A DNA stretch of 64,000 nucleotides from Actinoplanes philippinensis (GCF_900113015.1 NZ_FONV01000015.1:1-64000); one strand, 5' to 3'; positions 23,569-31,761 are shown, numbered from the stretch's first letter. The notes: generated by a model from the sequence alone, not told the origin. Program-made: numbers and translations.

Positions 23569-24719
23569 GTGAGGTCCTCCAGCACCCGGGCCAGGGCTTC
23601 GACACCGGCCTCGCAATCGGCGTCGGACGCGTGCTCGGCCGGGGAGTGCGAGACACCGGTCGGGTTGCGGACGAACAGCATCGCCGTCGGCACGTGCGCG
23701 GAGAGCACCCCGGCGTCGTGCCCGGCGCCGGTCGGCAGGATCGGCGCGTCGTCGAGCAGCGCGCTCAGACGGGCCGCCAGCGCCGTGTCGAAGGCCACCT
23801 CCGCGGTCACCGACTCGGGCGTCACCGACAGTGTGGTGCCGTCCCGCCCGGCCCGCTCGGTCGCCGACTTCACCACCGCGTCGACGACCCGGCCGAGGGT
23901 GCCGGTGTCCGCGGCGCGGGCGTCCAGCCAGCCGCGGACCAGCGACGGGATGGCGTTGGTGGCGTTCGGCTCGACCTGGACCCGGCCCACGGTGGCGTGC
24001 GCCCCGGAGAGCCGGGCCTCCTCGTTCGCCGCCAGCACCGTGTGGGCGAAGGTCAGCATCGGGTCGTGCCGGTCGGTCATCCGGGTGGTGCCGGCGTGGT
24101 CACCGACGCCCGCGAAGTCCATCCGCCACCGGCCGTGCGGCCAGATCGCGCTGGCCACCCCCACCGGCTCGGACAGCGCCACACCCTGTTCGATGTGCAG
24201 CTCGACGACCGCCGCGAGCCGGCCGACCCGGGCGTCCGCGCCGGTGGGCTCGGCGCCGAGCGCCTCCGCGAACGAGATGCCGTCCCGGTCGGTCAGGGCG
24301 GCGGCCCGAGACGGATCCATCACCCCGGTCAAAAGCCGAGACCCCAGGCAGGGTACGCCGAAACGCGCCCCCTCCTCCTCGACGAACGCCGCGATCCCGA
24401 CGTTGCGATCCGCCGGAATGCGGTCCACGGCCAGGAACGCGCTCACGATCCCCAGCGGACCGTCGTAACCGCCCCCGTGCGGCACCGAGTCGAAATGCGA
24501 CCCGGTCAGCACGGTCCCCGGCGCCCACGGCTCACCCCGCCACGCGAACAGGTTCCCGTTCCCGTCGTCGGTGACCGTCATGTCCCGCTGCGCGGCCTGC
24601 CCCCGGAACCAGTCCCGCAGCGTCAGCTCCGGCTCGGTCAACGCGAACCGCAGATAACCGCCGCTGCCGGCCCGCCCGATCGGCGAGATCTCCGCCCACA
24701 GCTTCCCGAAATCGCTCAT
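23565..24719 (-). CDS. M20-family amidohydrolase (allantoate amidohydrolase-like), probable formylglutamate step
   Basis: This 384-residue zinc enzyme resembles allantoate amidohydrolase and N-carbamoyl amino acid hydrolases. It has GSHFDSVPHGGGYDG, FVEEEGARFG, ELHIEQG, GVGDHAGTTRM and SGAGHDAG-like PTGAGHDAG, which together hold the two metals. It sits between hutU and hutF, overlapping both by 4 bases. Because no hutG (formylglutamate deformylase) is present in the operon, it probably cleaves N-formyl-glutamate to glutamate. That role is inferred from context; the sequence itself would also allow a ureido substrate. Confidence 0.88.
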   Translation of the reverse strand: MSDFGKLWAEISPIGRAGSGGYLRFALTEPELTLRDWFRGQAAQRDMTVTDDGNGNLFAWRGEPWAPGTVLTGSHFDSVPHGGGYDGPLGIVSAFLAVDRIPADRNVGIAAFVEEEGARFGVPCLGSRLLTGVMDPSRAAALTDRDGISFAEALGAEPTGADARVGRLAAVVELHIEQGVALSEPVGVASAIWPHGRWRMDFAGVGDHAGTTRMTDRHDPMLTFAHTVLAANEEARLSGAHATVGRVQVEPNATNAIPSLVRGWLDARAADTGTLGRVVDAVVKSATERAGRDGTTLSVTPESVTAEVAFDTALAARLSALLDDAPILPTGAGHDAGVLSAHVPTAMLFVRNPTGVSHSPAEHASDADCEAGVEALARVLEDLT

Positions 24720-26347
24720 CGGGCCATCGGGATCCGCACGCCACCGGCCGAGTGCGACTCGTAGCCGGCGTCGACGTGCCGCAGCACACCCATCGCCGGG
24801 TCGTTGGTCAGCACCCGCTCGATCTTCTGCCCGGCCAGCGCGGACCCGTCGGCCACACACACCTGACCGGCGTGGATGCTGCGCCCGATGCCCACCCCGC
24901 CACCGTGGTGAATCGACACCCAGCTCGCCCCGGACGCCGTGTTGACCAGCGCGTTCAGCAGCGGCCAGTCGGCGATCGCGTCGGAGCCGTCGAGCATCGC
25001 CTCGGTCTCCCGATACGGCGACGCCACCGACCCGGCGTCCAGATGATCCCGCCCGATCACGATCGGCGCGCTCACCTCACCACGCGCCACCATGTCGTTG
25101 AACCGCACCCCGGCCCGGTCCCGCTCGCCGTACCCCAGCCAGCAGATCCGCGACGGCAGCCCCTGGAACGCGACCCGCTCCCCGGCCATCCGGATCCACC
25201 GGGCCAGCGGGTCGTTCTCCGGGAACAGCTCCAGCACCGCCCGGTCGGTGGCCGCGATGTCCGCCGGATCCCCGGAGAGCGCCGCCCACCGGAACGGCCC
25301 CTTGCCCTCGGCGAACAACGGCCGGATGTACGCCGGCACGAACCCGGGGAAGTCGAACGCCCGCTCGTACCCCGCCAGTTTCGCCTCACCACGGATCGAG
25401 TTGCCGTAGTCGAACACCTCGGCCCCGGCGTCCTGGAACCCGACCATCGCCTCGACCTGCTTCGCCATGCTCACCCGCGACCGGTCGGTGAACTCCTCCG
25501 GCTTCACCCGCGCGTACTCGGCCATGTCGGCCAGCTCGACACCGACCGGCAGGTAGCTGAGGGGGTCGTGCGCGCTGGTCTGGTCGGTCACGATGTCGAT
25601 CTCGACACCCCGCGCCAGCAGGGCCGGGAACACCTCCGCGGCGTTGCCCGCCACACCCACCGACAGCGCCTTGCGCTCCGCCTTGGCCGCCAGCGCCACC
25701 GACACGGCCTCGTCCAGCGAGCCGGCGATCACGTCCAGATAGCGGGTGTCGACACGGCGCTGCAGGCGGGTCCGGTCCACGTCCACGATCAGGCAGACGC
25801 CACCGTTCATGGTCACCGCGAGCGGCTGCGCGCCACCCATGCCACCACAGCCGCCGGTCAGCGTCAGCGTCCCGGCCAGGTCGCCGCCGTACTTCTTGGC
25901 GGCCACCGCGGCGAACGTCTCATACGTGCCCTGCAGGATCCCCTGCGTGCCGATGTAGATCCACGAACCGGCGGTCATCTGCCCGTACATGGTCAGGCCC
26001 AGTTGCTCCAGCCGGCGGAACTCCGGCCACGTCGCCCAGTCGCCGACCAGGTTCGAGTTCGCGATCAGCACCCGCGGCGCCCACTCGTGCGTCCGCAGCA
26101 CCCCGACCGGCTTGCCCGACTGCACGAGCAGCGTCTCGTCGCCCTTCAGCGCATCCAGCTCACGCACGATCGCGTGGAACGACGGCCAGTCCCGCGCCGC
26201 CTTGCCGGTCCCGCCGTAAACCACCAGATCCTGCGGCCTTTCGGCCACCTCCGGGTCCAGGTTGTTCATCAACATCCGCTTGGCGGCCTCCTGCGGCCAA
26301 CCCTGAGCGGTGTACGCCGTACCGCGCGGCGCCCGGATCTCCGACAT
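24716..26347 (-). CDS. hutU: Urocanate hydratase
   Basis: Urocanase adds water to urocanate using tightly bound NAD, giving imidazolonepropionate. The 543-residue protein shows the family blocks: LMNNLDPEVAERP at the start, YGGTGKAARDW, the NAD region TLTGGCGGMGGAQPLA, DQTSAHDPL and the late SIHHGGGVGIG near the end. The ATG has a strong GGAGGAG site and lies 22 bases after the regulator gene. The downstream amidohydrolase gene overlaps its stop. Confidence 0.97.
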   Translation of the reverse strand: MSEIRAPRGTAYTAQGWPQEAAKRMLMNNLDPEVAERPQDLVVYGGTGKAARDWPSFHAIVRELDALKGDETLLVQSGKPVGVLRTHEWAPRVLIANSNLVGDWATWPEFRRLEQLGLTMYGQMTAGSWIYIGTQGILQGTYETFAAVAAKKYGGDLAGTLTLTGGCGGMGGAQPLAVTMNGGVCLIVDVDRTRLQRRVDTRYLDVIAGSLDEAVSVALAAKAERKALSVGVAGNAAEVFPALLARGVEIDIVTDQTSAHDPLSYLPVGVELADMAEYARVKPEEFTDRSRVSMAKQVEAMVGFQDAGAEVFDYGNSIRGEAKLAGYERAFDFPGFVPAYIRPLFAEGKGPFRWAALSGDPADIAATDRAVLELFPENDPLARWIRMAGERVAFQGLPSRICWLGYGERDRAGVRFNDMVARGEVSAPIVIGRDHLDAGSVASPYRETEAMLDGSDAIADWPLLNALVNTASGASWVSIHHGGGVGIGRSIHAGQVCVADGSALAGQKIERVLTNDPAMGVLRHVDAGYESHSAGGVRIPMAR

Positions 26348-26369
26348 CCTCGTCTCCTCCCACAACGCT

Positions 26370-27215
26370 CTACGCGAGAAAAATGTGCCGGCGGGCGGCA
26401 GTGGCCTCGAACTCCTCGAGCCGGCGCTGCACCGGCTCCGGGGCCGCGTCGCACATCGCCTGCAACAGCACCATGGCCATCGCCATCGGGCCGGTGTGCA
26501 GGTCGAACACCAGCTGCGTGCCCACCGCGGCCGGCAGCACCACATCGGCGTGCTCGGCCACCGGGCTCACCGCCGAATCGGTGATCGCGACCACCGACAG
26601 CCCCGCCGCCCGGGCCTCACGGACGGCCTCCACCGACTCACGCGGATAGCGGGGCAGCACGATCGCCAGCATCGCACCGGCTCCGTCCGCGCGGGCCTGA
26701 TCGAGCCGGTCCAGCAGGCTCGTCCCCCCGCCGTCGAGCACCCGCACCCCCGGGAACACCTTGGCCGCGAAATACCCGAAGTACGCCGCCAGCGGCGCCG
26801 CGGCCCGCAGGCCCAGGACCGGCAGGGGACGGCTCCCGATCAGCAGGGCGGCAGCCCTCCGTACCTCCTCGGGGTCGTGCAGTTGCTCCGCGAGCCGCCG
26901 CAAGTGCTCGGTCTCCGCATGCACCGCACGCTGCATCGCGTTGCGCGCCGCCGGCTCGGCCGGCGCGTCCGCGGTCAGCGCCCGCAGCTCCCGGCGCAGC
27001 GCCGGATAACCCGAATAGCCCAGCGCCATCGCGAACCGGGTCACCGACGGCTGACTCACCCCGGCCAGCTCGGCCACCTCGGCAGCGGACAGATACGCCG
27101 CCTTCGCCGCGTGCTCGACCAGGCTGTGCGCGATGCGCCGCTGGGTGGGGGTGAGGCGCGCGCCCTGGAAGAGATCCAGCACCCGCCCGGCCGTCTTGAC
27201 CGCTCCGTCATTCAC
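26370..27215 (-). CDS. MurR/RpiR-family regulator of the hut operon
   Basis: This 281-residue regulator has an N-terminal HTH_6 domain (residues about 5-80; AEVAELAGVSQPSVTRFAMALGYSGYP is the recognition helix region) and a C-terminal SIS sugar-isomerase fold (about 125-260; VLPRYPRESVEAVREARAAGLSVVAITDS). SIS domains usually bind a phosphosugar, but in hut operons a histidine catabolite such as urocanate is the expected signal. It is the first gene of the operon, so it probably controls itself. TTATGCATAA and TTTC-A-GAAA palindromes lie just upstream. Confidence 0.88.
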   Translation of the reverse strand: MNDGAVKTAGRVLDLFQGARLTPTQRRIAHSLVEHAAKAAYLSAAEVAELAGVSQPSVTRFAMALGYSGYPALRRELRALTADAPAEPAARNAMQRAVHAETEHLRRLAEQLHDPEEVRRAAALLIGSRPLPVLGLRAAAPLAAYFGYFAAKVFPGVRVLDGGGTSLLDRLDQARADGAGAMLAIVLPRYPRESVEAVREARAAGLSVVAITDSAVSPVAEHADVVLPAAVGTQLVFDLHTGPMAMAMVLLQAMCDAAPEPVQRRLEEFEATAARRHIFLA

Positions 27216-27224
27216 CCCAGCAGC

Positions 27225-27247
27225 TTATGCATAATTACTTTCAGAAA
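27225..27247. promoter_or_regulatory. Candidate operator for the hut regulator
   Basis: A perfect 10-bp palindrome TTATGCATAA (27225-27234) lies 9 bases before the regulator start. A 9-bp palindrome TTTCAGAAA follows at 27239-27247. The stretch is far more AT-rich than its surroundings and sits in the divergent gap to the MOSC gene. Binding by the RpiR-type protein is an inference. Confidence 0.5.
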
Positions 27248-27328
27248 ACCAGACTCCACGGCCGATCAACACCCGACCGGGCGCTCGGGCACCCCCACCC
27301 CCGACGGCACTGTGACAGGCTTGCCGGC

Positions 27329-28162
27329 ATGCGGATCAGCTCGCTCCACACGTACCCCGTCAAGGGTTGCCACCGCCTTGACCACGACGAAGCCGCCGTC
27401 GAACCGTGGGGCCTCGCCACCGACCGCCGCTGGATGATCGTCGACGCCGACGGCGTCGGCATCACCCAGCGCGAAAGCGCCACCCTCACCCAGCTGACCG
27501 CCCGCCCCCGCCCCGGCGGCCTCCACCTCAGCGCCCCCGGCATGCCCGGCCTCGACCTCGCCGAACCCGCCGACGGCCCGAAGACCCAGGTCCGCATCTT
27601 CCGCAACAAACCCCACATCCCCGCCCGCATCGCCGACACCGCCTGGGTCACCGCCTTCCTCGGCCGCGACGCGAGCCTCGTCTGGCAGGCCGACCCCACC
27701 ACCCGCACCATCCCCGACTTCGCCCGGCCCGGCGACCGCGTCAACCTCGCCGACGGCTACCCCGTCCTGCTCGCCAACACCGCCTCCCTCGACGCCGTCA
27801 ACGACTGGCTCACCGAAAGCGGCGACGACCCCGTCCCCATCCACCGCTTCCGCCCCAACATCGTCATCGACGGCGCCCCCGCCTGGGCCGAGGACGACTG
27901 GATCGGCCACCGCCTGCACCTCGGCGACGTCACCTTCCGCGTCGCCAAACCCTGCGACCGCTGCCGCGTCACCACCATCGACCAGGAGACCGGCGAAACC
28001 GGCCGCCAGCCACTGCACGTCCTCGGCCGCCACCGCCGCTTCAGCAACGGCCTCCTCTTCGCCGTCAACCTCATCCCCGACCTCACCGCCGGCCAGACCG
28101 GCCACCTCCACGTCGGTGACCAGGTCACCGTGCAGAGTGACGGCGTCTTAGGAGAGTCTTAG
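27329..28162 (+). CDS. MOSC domain protein (mARC-like)
   Basis: This 277-residue protein has an N-terminal beta-barrel MOSC_N domain (YPVKGCHRLDHDEAAVEPWGL, DRRWMIVD) and a C-terminal MOSC domain with the conserved Cys motif PCDRCRVTTIDQETGE. These features match the molybdenum-cofactor-binding mARC/YcbX group, which reduces N-hydroxylated compounds with a redox partner. No ferredoxin domain is fused here. The codons end almost only in C, more so than the neighbours. It is divergent from the hut operon and followed by the expansin gene. Confidence 0.88.
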   Translation: MRISSLHTYPVKGCHRLDHDEAAVEPWGLATDRRWMIVDADGVGITQRESATLTQLTARPRPGGLHLSAPGMPGLDLAEPADGPKTQVRIFRNKPHIPARIADTAWVTAFLGRDASLVWQADPTTRTIPDFARPGDRVNLADGYPVLLANTASLDAVNDWLTESGDDPVPIHRFRPNIVIDGAPAWAEDDWIGHRLHLGDVTFRVAKPCDRCRVTTIDQETGETGRQPLHVLGRHRRFSNGLLFAVNLIPDLTAGQTGHLHVGDQVTVQSDGVLGES

Positions 28163-28205
28163 AAGATTTGCCCCCACCCCGGTCGGGCGACCAGGATGCC
28201 AGGTC

Positions 28206-29150
28206 GTGAGTGCTCATCGATCCCCGCTCAGCGCCCGATGGCTCGCCGCCGGCGGCGCCGCCGTCCTCGCCGCCGTCCTCGGCGTCGCCATGCTCCTGAC
28301 GAACGGCGGATCGGCCTGCGCCGCCCCACCGAGCACCACCCAGAAAACCGGCAAGGCCACCTTCTACGACCTCGCCGGCACCTCCGGCAACTGCTCCCTC
28401 GAGGTCCCCGCCGACGACCTCTACGTCGCGCTCGGCCCCTCCGAGTACTCCGAGGCCGCCTCCTGCGGCGCCTACCTCGACGTCACCGGCCCCAAGGGCA
28501 AGGTCCGCGTCAAGGTCTTCGACTCCTGCCCCGAATGCCCCGCCGGCCACCTCGACCTGAGCCGCACCGCGTTCAAGAAGATCGGCAACGAGATCGACGG
28601 CATCATCCCGATCAAGTACAAGCTGGTCACGAACCCGGCCACCCCCGCCGGCATCAGCGTGCGGATCAAGGAGGGCGCCTCCCAGTACTGGTTCGCGGCC
28701 CGCATCGACAACCACGCCAACCTGCTCGCGTCGGTCAAGGTCGCCAGCGGCGGCGGCAGCTTCAAGAGCGCCCACCGCACCGACTACAACTACTGGCTCA
28801 TCGACGCCGGGGCAGGTCCCGGACCCTTCAAAATCAAGATCACCGATGTGTACGGCAACACGGCCACCGTAACCGGCGTGAAGATGTCCCCCGGAACCGT
28901 CCAGAAGACCAGCACCCGCATCACCGGCGGCTCCACCACGGTCGCCACGGTCGAGAAGGCCACCGCCCCCAAGGCGAAGACCACCACCTCCGCCCCCGCC
29001 AAGACCACGAAGTCAGCGGCCCCGTCCACGTCGGCGACCCCGGCCGCCGCGCTCCCGGAGTCCACCACGGCCCCGAGCGCCGAGCCCCCGGCCGCCAACC
29101 AGCCCTTGGTCGACCTGGCCGCCGCCGAACAGGCCCCGTCCTCCTGCTGA
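28206..29150 (+). CDS. Secreted expansin (EXLX1-type) with Thr/Pro/Ala tail
   Basis: Expansins loosen plant or bacterial cell walls without hydrolysis. After a signal peptide (about 1-39) the protein shows domain D1 (double-psi barrel, ATFYDLAG...SCGAYLDVTGPKGKVRVKVFD) with the essential Asp106 at the position of Asp82 in B. subtilis EXLX1. Domain D2 (CBM63) follows, with RIKEGASQYW and DYNYW. One of the tandem surface Trp residues is Tyr here (Tyr161-Trp162). Two Cys replace residues beside the catalytic Asp (DSCPEC). A tail rich in Thr, Ala and Pro (about 240-314) ends in Cys. The GTG start is at 28206. Secretion and cell-wall binding are expected. Confidence 0.9.
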   Translation: MSAHRSPLSARWLAAGGAAVLAAVLGVAMLLTNGGSACAAPPSTTQKTGKATFYDLAGTSGNCSLEVPADDLYVALGPSEYSEAASCGAYLDVTGPKGKVRVKVFDSCPECPAGHLDLSRTAFKKIGNEIDGIIPIKYKLVTNPATPAGISVRIKEGASQYWFAARIDNHANLLASVKVASGGGSFKSAHRTDYNYWLIDAGAGPGPFKIKITDVYGNTATVTGVKMSPGTVQKTSTRITGGSTTVATVEKATAPKAKTTTSAPAKTTKSAAPSTSATPAAALPESTTAPSAEPPAANQPLVDLAAAEQAPSSC

Positions 29151-29215
29151 CCACCAGCTACGCCGACGGGTCGTCGACCAGGCCACTCGGCCGGGTGGAC
29201 GACCCGTCGTTCTCG

Positions 29216-29290
29216 TAGGGCCGGCGGGACTCGAACCCGCACTGTCACGGACCTAAACCGTGTGCCTGCTGCCAATTGGGCTACGGCCCC
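29216..29290 (-). tRNA. Class-I-shaped tRNA with UAG anticodon (nominal tRNA-Leu)
   Basis: The minus strand folds as a complete cloverleaf of 75 bases. The acceptor stem is GGGGCCG/CGGCCCT (first pair G-U) with A73. The D arm has G18-G19, the anticodon stem CACGG/CCGTG has loop TTTAGGT, and the T arm is GCGGG-TTCGAGT-CCCGC. The anticodon is UAG, which reads CUA (Leu). The variable loop has only 5 bases, whereas bacterial tRNA-Leu normally has a long arm. CCA is not encoded. Its first ten bases overlap the stop codon of the HNH gene read on the same strand. Confidence 0.85.
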
Positions 29291-29883
29291 TCGAAGGCAT
29301 AAATGTACACATCCGATCGGTGTTCTTGTCGAGGCGGGAGGCGTCTGCCCAGGAGAACCCCGGTAGGGGTGACCGCCTCATCGTCGAAGACGACGTCGTC
29401 GTCGCCCTGATCCGGCAGCCGTTTGGTGTTCGCGTAGGTCGCCGTCTGGCTGTGACAGTTCGGGCAGAGGAAGCGGAGGTTGCGTGGGCGGTTGTCTAGG
29501 AAGTCACCATTGATGTGATCCACGTGAAGTGTCAGGGGTCGGCCGTTCCAATGGGTGCCGCATCCACATTTCTCGCAGTGCTCCGGTAATCCGATGCGGA
29601 GCAGTGCGATCCGTAGCCGCTTTCCCGGGATGCGGCGAGACCCCTCCGGGAGGAGCACAAGGCGTTGGTGTGGAGGCATGTTCCAGACTCCTCGGTCACC
29701 GCGGTTATGCGCTTTGCCGGTGAAGTGCGAGGTGTCGATGCCGAAGCGCTTTAACTTCCGGCTGATGTGGGCATGTGCGCCGCCGGAGGGTCGGATGCCC
29801 AGCACCCGCAGCACGCCGGCGACGCTGGCGGATTGCTCGGCTGCGGCGGTCAGGACTTCGGCGGTGTACTTCACTCTAGGCAT
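29281..29883 (-). CDS. HNH endonuclease with N-terminal DNA-binding region
   Basis: This 200-residue protein has a helical N-terminal part (AAEQSASVAGVLRVLGI, SRKLKRFGIDTSHFTG) resembling a small HTH, then an HNH nuclease domain. That domain has a zinc knuckle (CEKCGCGTHW and CPNCHSQ) and the HNH residues in VDHINGDFLDNRPRNL. Such proteins are often homing-type or mobile nucleases. Its TAG stop forms bases 8-10 of the UAG tRNA. I chose the ATG at 29883. A -10-like TACAGT six bases upstream implies a leaderless mRNA. The last 45 residues are variable. Confidence 0.88.
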   Translation of the reverse strand: MPRVKYTAEVLTAAAEQSASVAGVLRVLGIRPSGGAHAHISRKLKRFGIDTSHFTGKAHNRGDRGVWNMPPHQRLVLLPEGSRRIPGKRLRIALLRIGLPEHCEKCGCGTHWNGRPLTLHVDHINGDFLDNRPRNLRFLCPNCHSQTATYANTKRLPDQGDDDVVFDDEAVTPTGVLLGRRLPPRQEHRSDVYIYAFEGP

Positions 29884-29889
29884 GTAGCT

Positions 29890-29919
29890 ACTGTACTGGA
29901 GCCGATAGGCAATGAGCAA
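29890..29919 (-). promoter_or_regulatory. Candidate promoter of the HNH-tRNA transcript
   Basis: On the minus strand TTGCTC (29914-29919) and TACAGT (29890-29895) are separated by 18 bases, a good sigma-70-type layout. Only six bases separate the -10 box from the ATG, which predicts a leaderless transcript carrying both the HNH gene and the tRNA. Confidence 0.5.
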
Positions 29920-30020
29920 GTTGGTATGCGCATGGTCGAGGCTGAGAATGTGATGTGGAGCGGGCTTGTCCGGCCGTGAGGCCTGGTAGGGCGGGCGGCG
30001 TATAAACCAGGGAAATCGTG

Positions 30021-30065
30021 CACGGCGGCCGCCTTGCGGGTTGGTACCGCATGACGGCCGCCGTG
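30021..30065. other. Long two-tier inverted repeat between HNH and bcp genes
   Basis: An outer 11-bp stem (CACGGCGGCCG/CGGCCGCCGTG) encloses an inner 5-bp stem (TGCGG/CCGCA) with a 7-base loop. It lies in a 264-base gap, downstream of bcp and upstream of the HNH promoter. It may end the bcp transcript or be a structured RNA. No U tract follows. Confidence 0.5.
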
Positions 30066-30147
30066 AGTCCGGGTTCCGCTTGCCGGGGGCGGGTCGTTCT
30101 CACCATCGGCCGGGGTCGCCCGGAGTTGGGGCTTTTCCGCTGACTTT

Positions 30148-30624
30148 TCAGTCCAGGCCCAGGTCACGACGCAGTTTGGCGACGTGGCCGGTGGCCTTGA
30201 CGTTGTAGAGGGCGCGCTCGATCACGCCGTTCTCGTCGATGACGAAGGTGGAGCGGATGACGCCGGTGACGGTCTTGCCGTACAGCTGCTTCTCGCCGAA
30301 GGCGCCGTAGGCGGTCAGGGTGCTCTTGTCCTCGTCGCTGACGAGCGGGAACGTGATGGCGTCGTGCTCGCGGAACTTGGCGAGCTTGGCGGGCTTGTCG
30401 GGGGAGATGCCGACGACCTCGTATCCGGCGGCCTGCAGGGAGGCGAGGTTGTCGCGGAAGTCGCAGGCCTGTTTGGTGCAGCCGGGTGTCAGGGCGGCGG
30501 GGTACGCGTACAGCACGACTTTGCGCCCGCGCAGGTCCTTGAGCGAGAGGCTGTCGCCGGTGTCGGTGGGGAGGGTGAAGTCGGGTGCGGCGTCGCCGGC
30601 GCCGAGGCGCGCGTTGTCTGTCAT
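30148..30624 (-). CDS. bcp: Peroxiredoxin, BCP type
   Basis: This cytoplasmic peroxidase reduces hydrogen and organic peroxides with thioredoxin. In the 158-residue protein the peroxidatic Cys49 and the resolving Cys54 sit in LTPGCTKQACDFRD, the atypical 2-Cys spacing of the E. coli BCP group. The thioredoxin fold markers APDFTLPTDTG and STFVIDENGVI are present. speD lies upstream on the same strand, 20 bases away, so they may share a transcript. Confidence 0.95.
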   Translation of the reverse strand: MTDNARLGAGDAAPDFTLPTDTGDSLSLKDLRGRKVVLYAYPAALTPGCTKQACDFRDNLASLQAAGYEVVGISPDKPAKLAKFREHDAITFPLVSDEDKSTLTAYGAFGEKQLYGKTVTGVIRSTFVIDENGVIERALYNVKATGHVAKLRRDLGLD

Positions 30625-30644
30625 GGAACCGACGATAGTGCCGG

Positions 30645-31070
30645 TCATCCGGGGATTCGTTGTGTGCTCCACAGTTCGCGGGCGGCGGCGAGATCGCGGG
30701 GCCATTCCTCGCCTCGGCGGGTGAGGGTGCGTTCGCTGATCCGGTAGTCGCCGACGAGGCGGTGGAATTCGTCGAGGACATCGGCTTCGCGGAACGGTTT
30801 GCAGGAGAAGATGTCAACGAAGATCTCGCGTAGGTGCGGGTAGGTGTGGATGGCCGCGTGTGATTCGGCGAGGATGACCACGGCGGATTTCCCGGCCTTT
30901 TCGGGCGGTCCGTTCTCGGTGGCGACGAGCGGGCCGGCGATGACCGTCATCCCGATACGGTCGACCAGGTCACGCATGAACCGGGTGAGGGCCGCGTCGT
31001 CGTCGAGGAGCCCGGTCCGGGTGATGTCGGAGAGCCGGAGGGTGAGTTCGTCTCCGTAATGGTCGAGCAT
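30645..31070 (-). CDS. speD: S-adenosylmethionine decarboxylase proenzyme
   Basis: SpeD makes decarboxylated SAM for spermidine synthesis. The proenzyme cleaves itself before Ser70, in VVILAESHAAIHTYPH, to form the pyruvoyl cofactor. The downstream FVDIFSCKPF strand is also conserved. The 141-residue length fits the small bacterial class. A strong GAGGAGGAACG site precedes the ATG. No speE is seen in the window, so partner genes lie elsewhere. Confidence 0.93.
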   Translation of the reverse strand: MLDHYGDELTLRLSDITRTGLLDDDAALTRFMRDLVDRIGMTVIAGPLVATENGPPEKAGKSAVVILAESHAAIHTYPHLREIFVDIFSCKPFREADVLDEFHRLVGDYRISERTLTRRGEEWPRDLAAARELWSTQRIPG

Positions 31071-31361
31071 CGTTCCTCCTCAGGTAATGCCGTGACTGAA
31101 CGTTAGCAATTGTTCACGCCTCGTGTCCGTAATGGTTCATGCCAATAATCGAGCCCCGTGGATTCCGTTTCGACGGCCATTCGGAAGTCGGCTTTCGGCA
31201 CATCCGAATGCGGTTCGGGAACGGAAACAACGGCGTTCCGCAGGGTGTTCTGCACATCGAGTGACAGCCTTCGCGAGAATTTCACGCCGACCGGGATGGC
31301 ACCGGCGCGCCGGGCGGAAGTACGCTGCGCGGCACAGGCGTCGAGAGTGGAGATCAGCGCG

Positions 31362-31733
31362 ATGAGCGAGGCTACGGACGGCACGACCCCGGCGGGCACC
31401 ACCACGGTTTCCAGCGAGGTCGTCGAGAAGATCACGGTCGCGGCGGCGAAGGCCGTGCCGGGGGTGGCGGAGCTGGGCGGCGATGTGGCCCGCTTCTTCA
31501 ACAGCGTCCTCGACAAGGTCGGGCTGGACCAGGTCGGCGACGGCAGCCGCGGCGTCACCGCGAAGGTGACCGGCAGCGATGTGACGGTCACCGTGGTGCT
31601 GGTCCTGGAGGCCGGGCGGGTGGTGGCCGAGGTGACCGCCGCGGTCCAGCAGGCGGTGACCGCGGCACTGCAGGGTTACGGCCTCAACGTCCTGGCCGTC
31701 AACGTCAACGTCGACGACATCGCGGGCGTCTGA
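31362..31733 (+). CDS. Asp23/Gls24 family envelope stress protein
   Basis: This 123-residue protein matches the Asp23/Gls24 (AmaP-associated) family: EVVEKITVAAAKAVPGVAEL, then VTGSDVTVTVVLVLEAGRVV, and a C-terminal VNVNVDDIAGV strand. Members are alkaline-shock or envelope proteins that bind the inner face of the membrane through partners. The ATG at 31362 follows GTGGAG. Longer upstream frames lack conserved sequence. It is followed by the 40-nt repeat array. Confidence 0.85.
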   Translation: MSEATDGTTPAGTTTVSSEVVEKITVAAAKAVPGVAELGGDVARFFNSVLDKVGLDQVGDGSRGVTAKVTGSDVTVTVVLVLEAGRVVAEVTAAVQQAVTAALQGYGLNVLAVNVNVDDIAGV

Positions 31734-31761
31734 CCGAAGGACGAAACCAGGGCGGCCGGCT

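Noticed and set aside
24752..26584. Plus-strand open frame of 610 codons opposite hutU
   Set aside because: It is a His/Arg/Pro-rich shadow of urocanase with no recognisable domain.
29216..29290. Amber suppressor tRNA
   Set aside because: The anticodon read 5' to 3' is UAG, which pairs with CUA (Leu). An amber suppressor would need CUA as anticodon.
29216..29919. Integrated element with attachment sites at the tRNA
   Set aside because: I found no integrase and no direct repeat of the tRNA 3' end on the far side of the HNH gene. The nuclease-tRNA overlap alone does not prove integration.
30184..30747. Plus-strand frame of 187 codons opposite bcp
   Set aside because: It is a Gly/Val/Asp-rich shadow of the peroxiredoxin gene without its own start signals.
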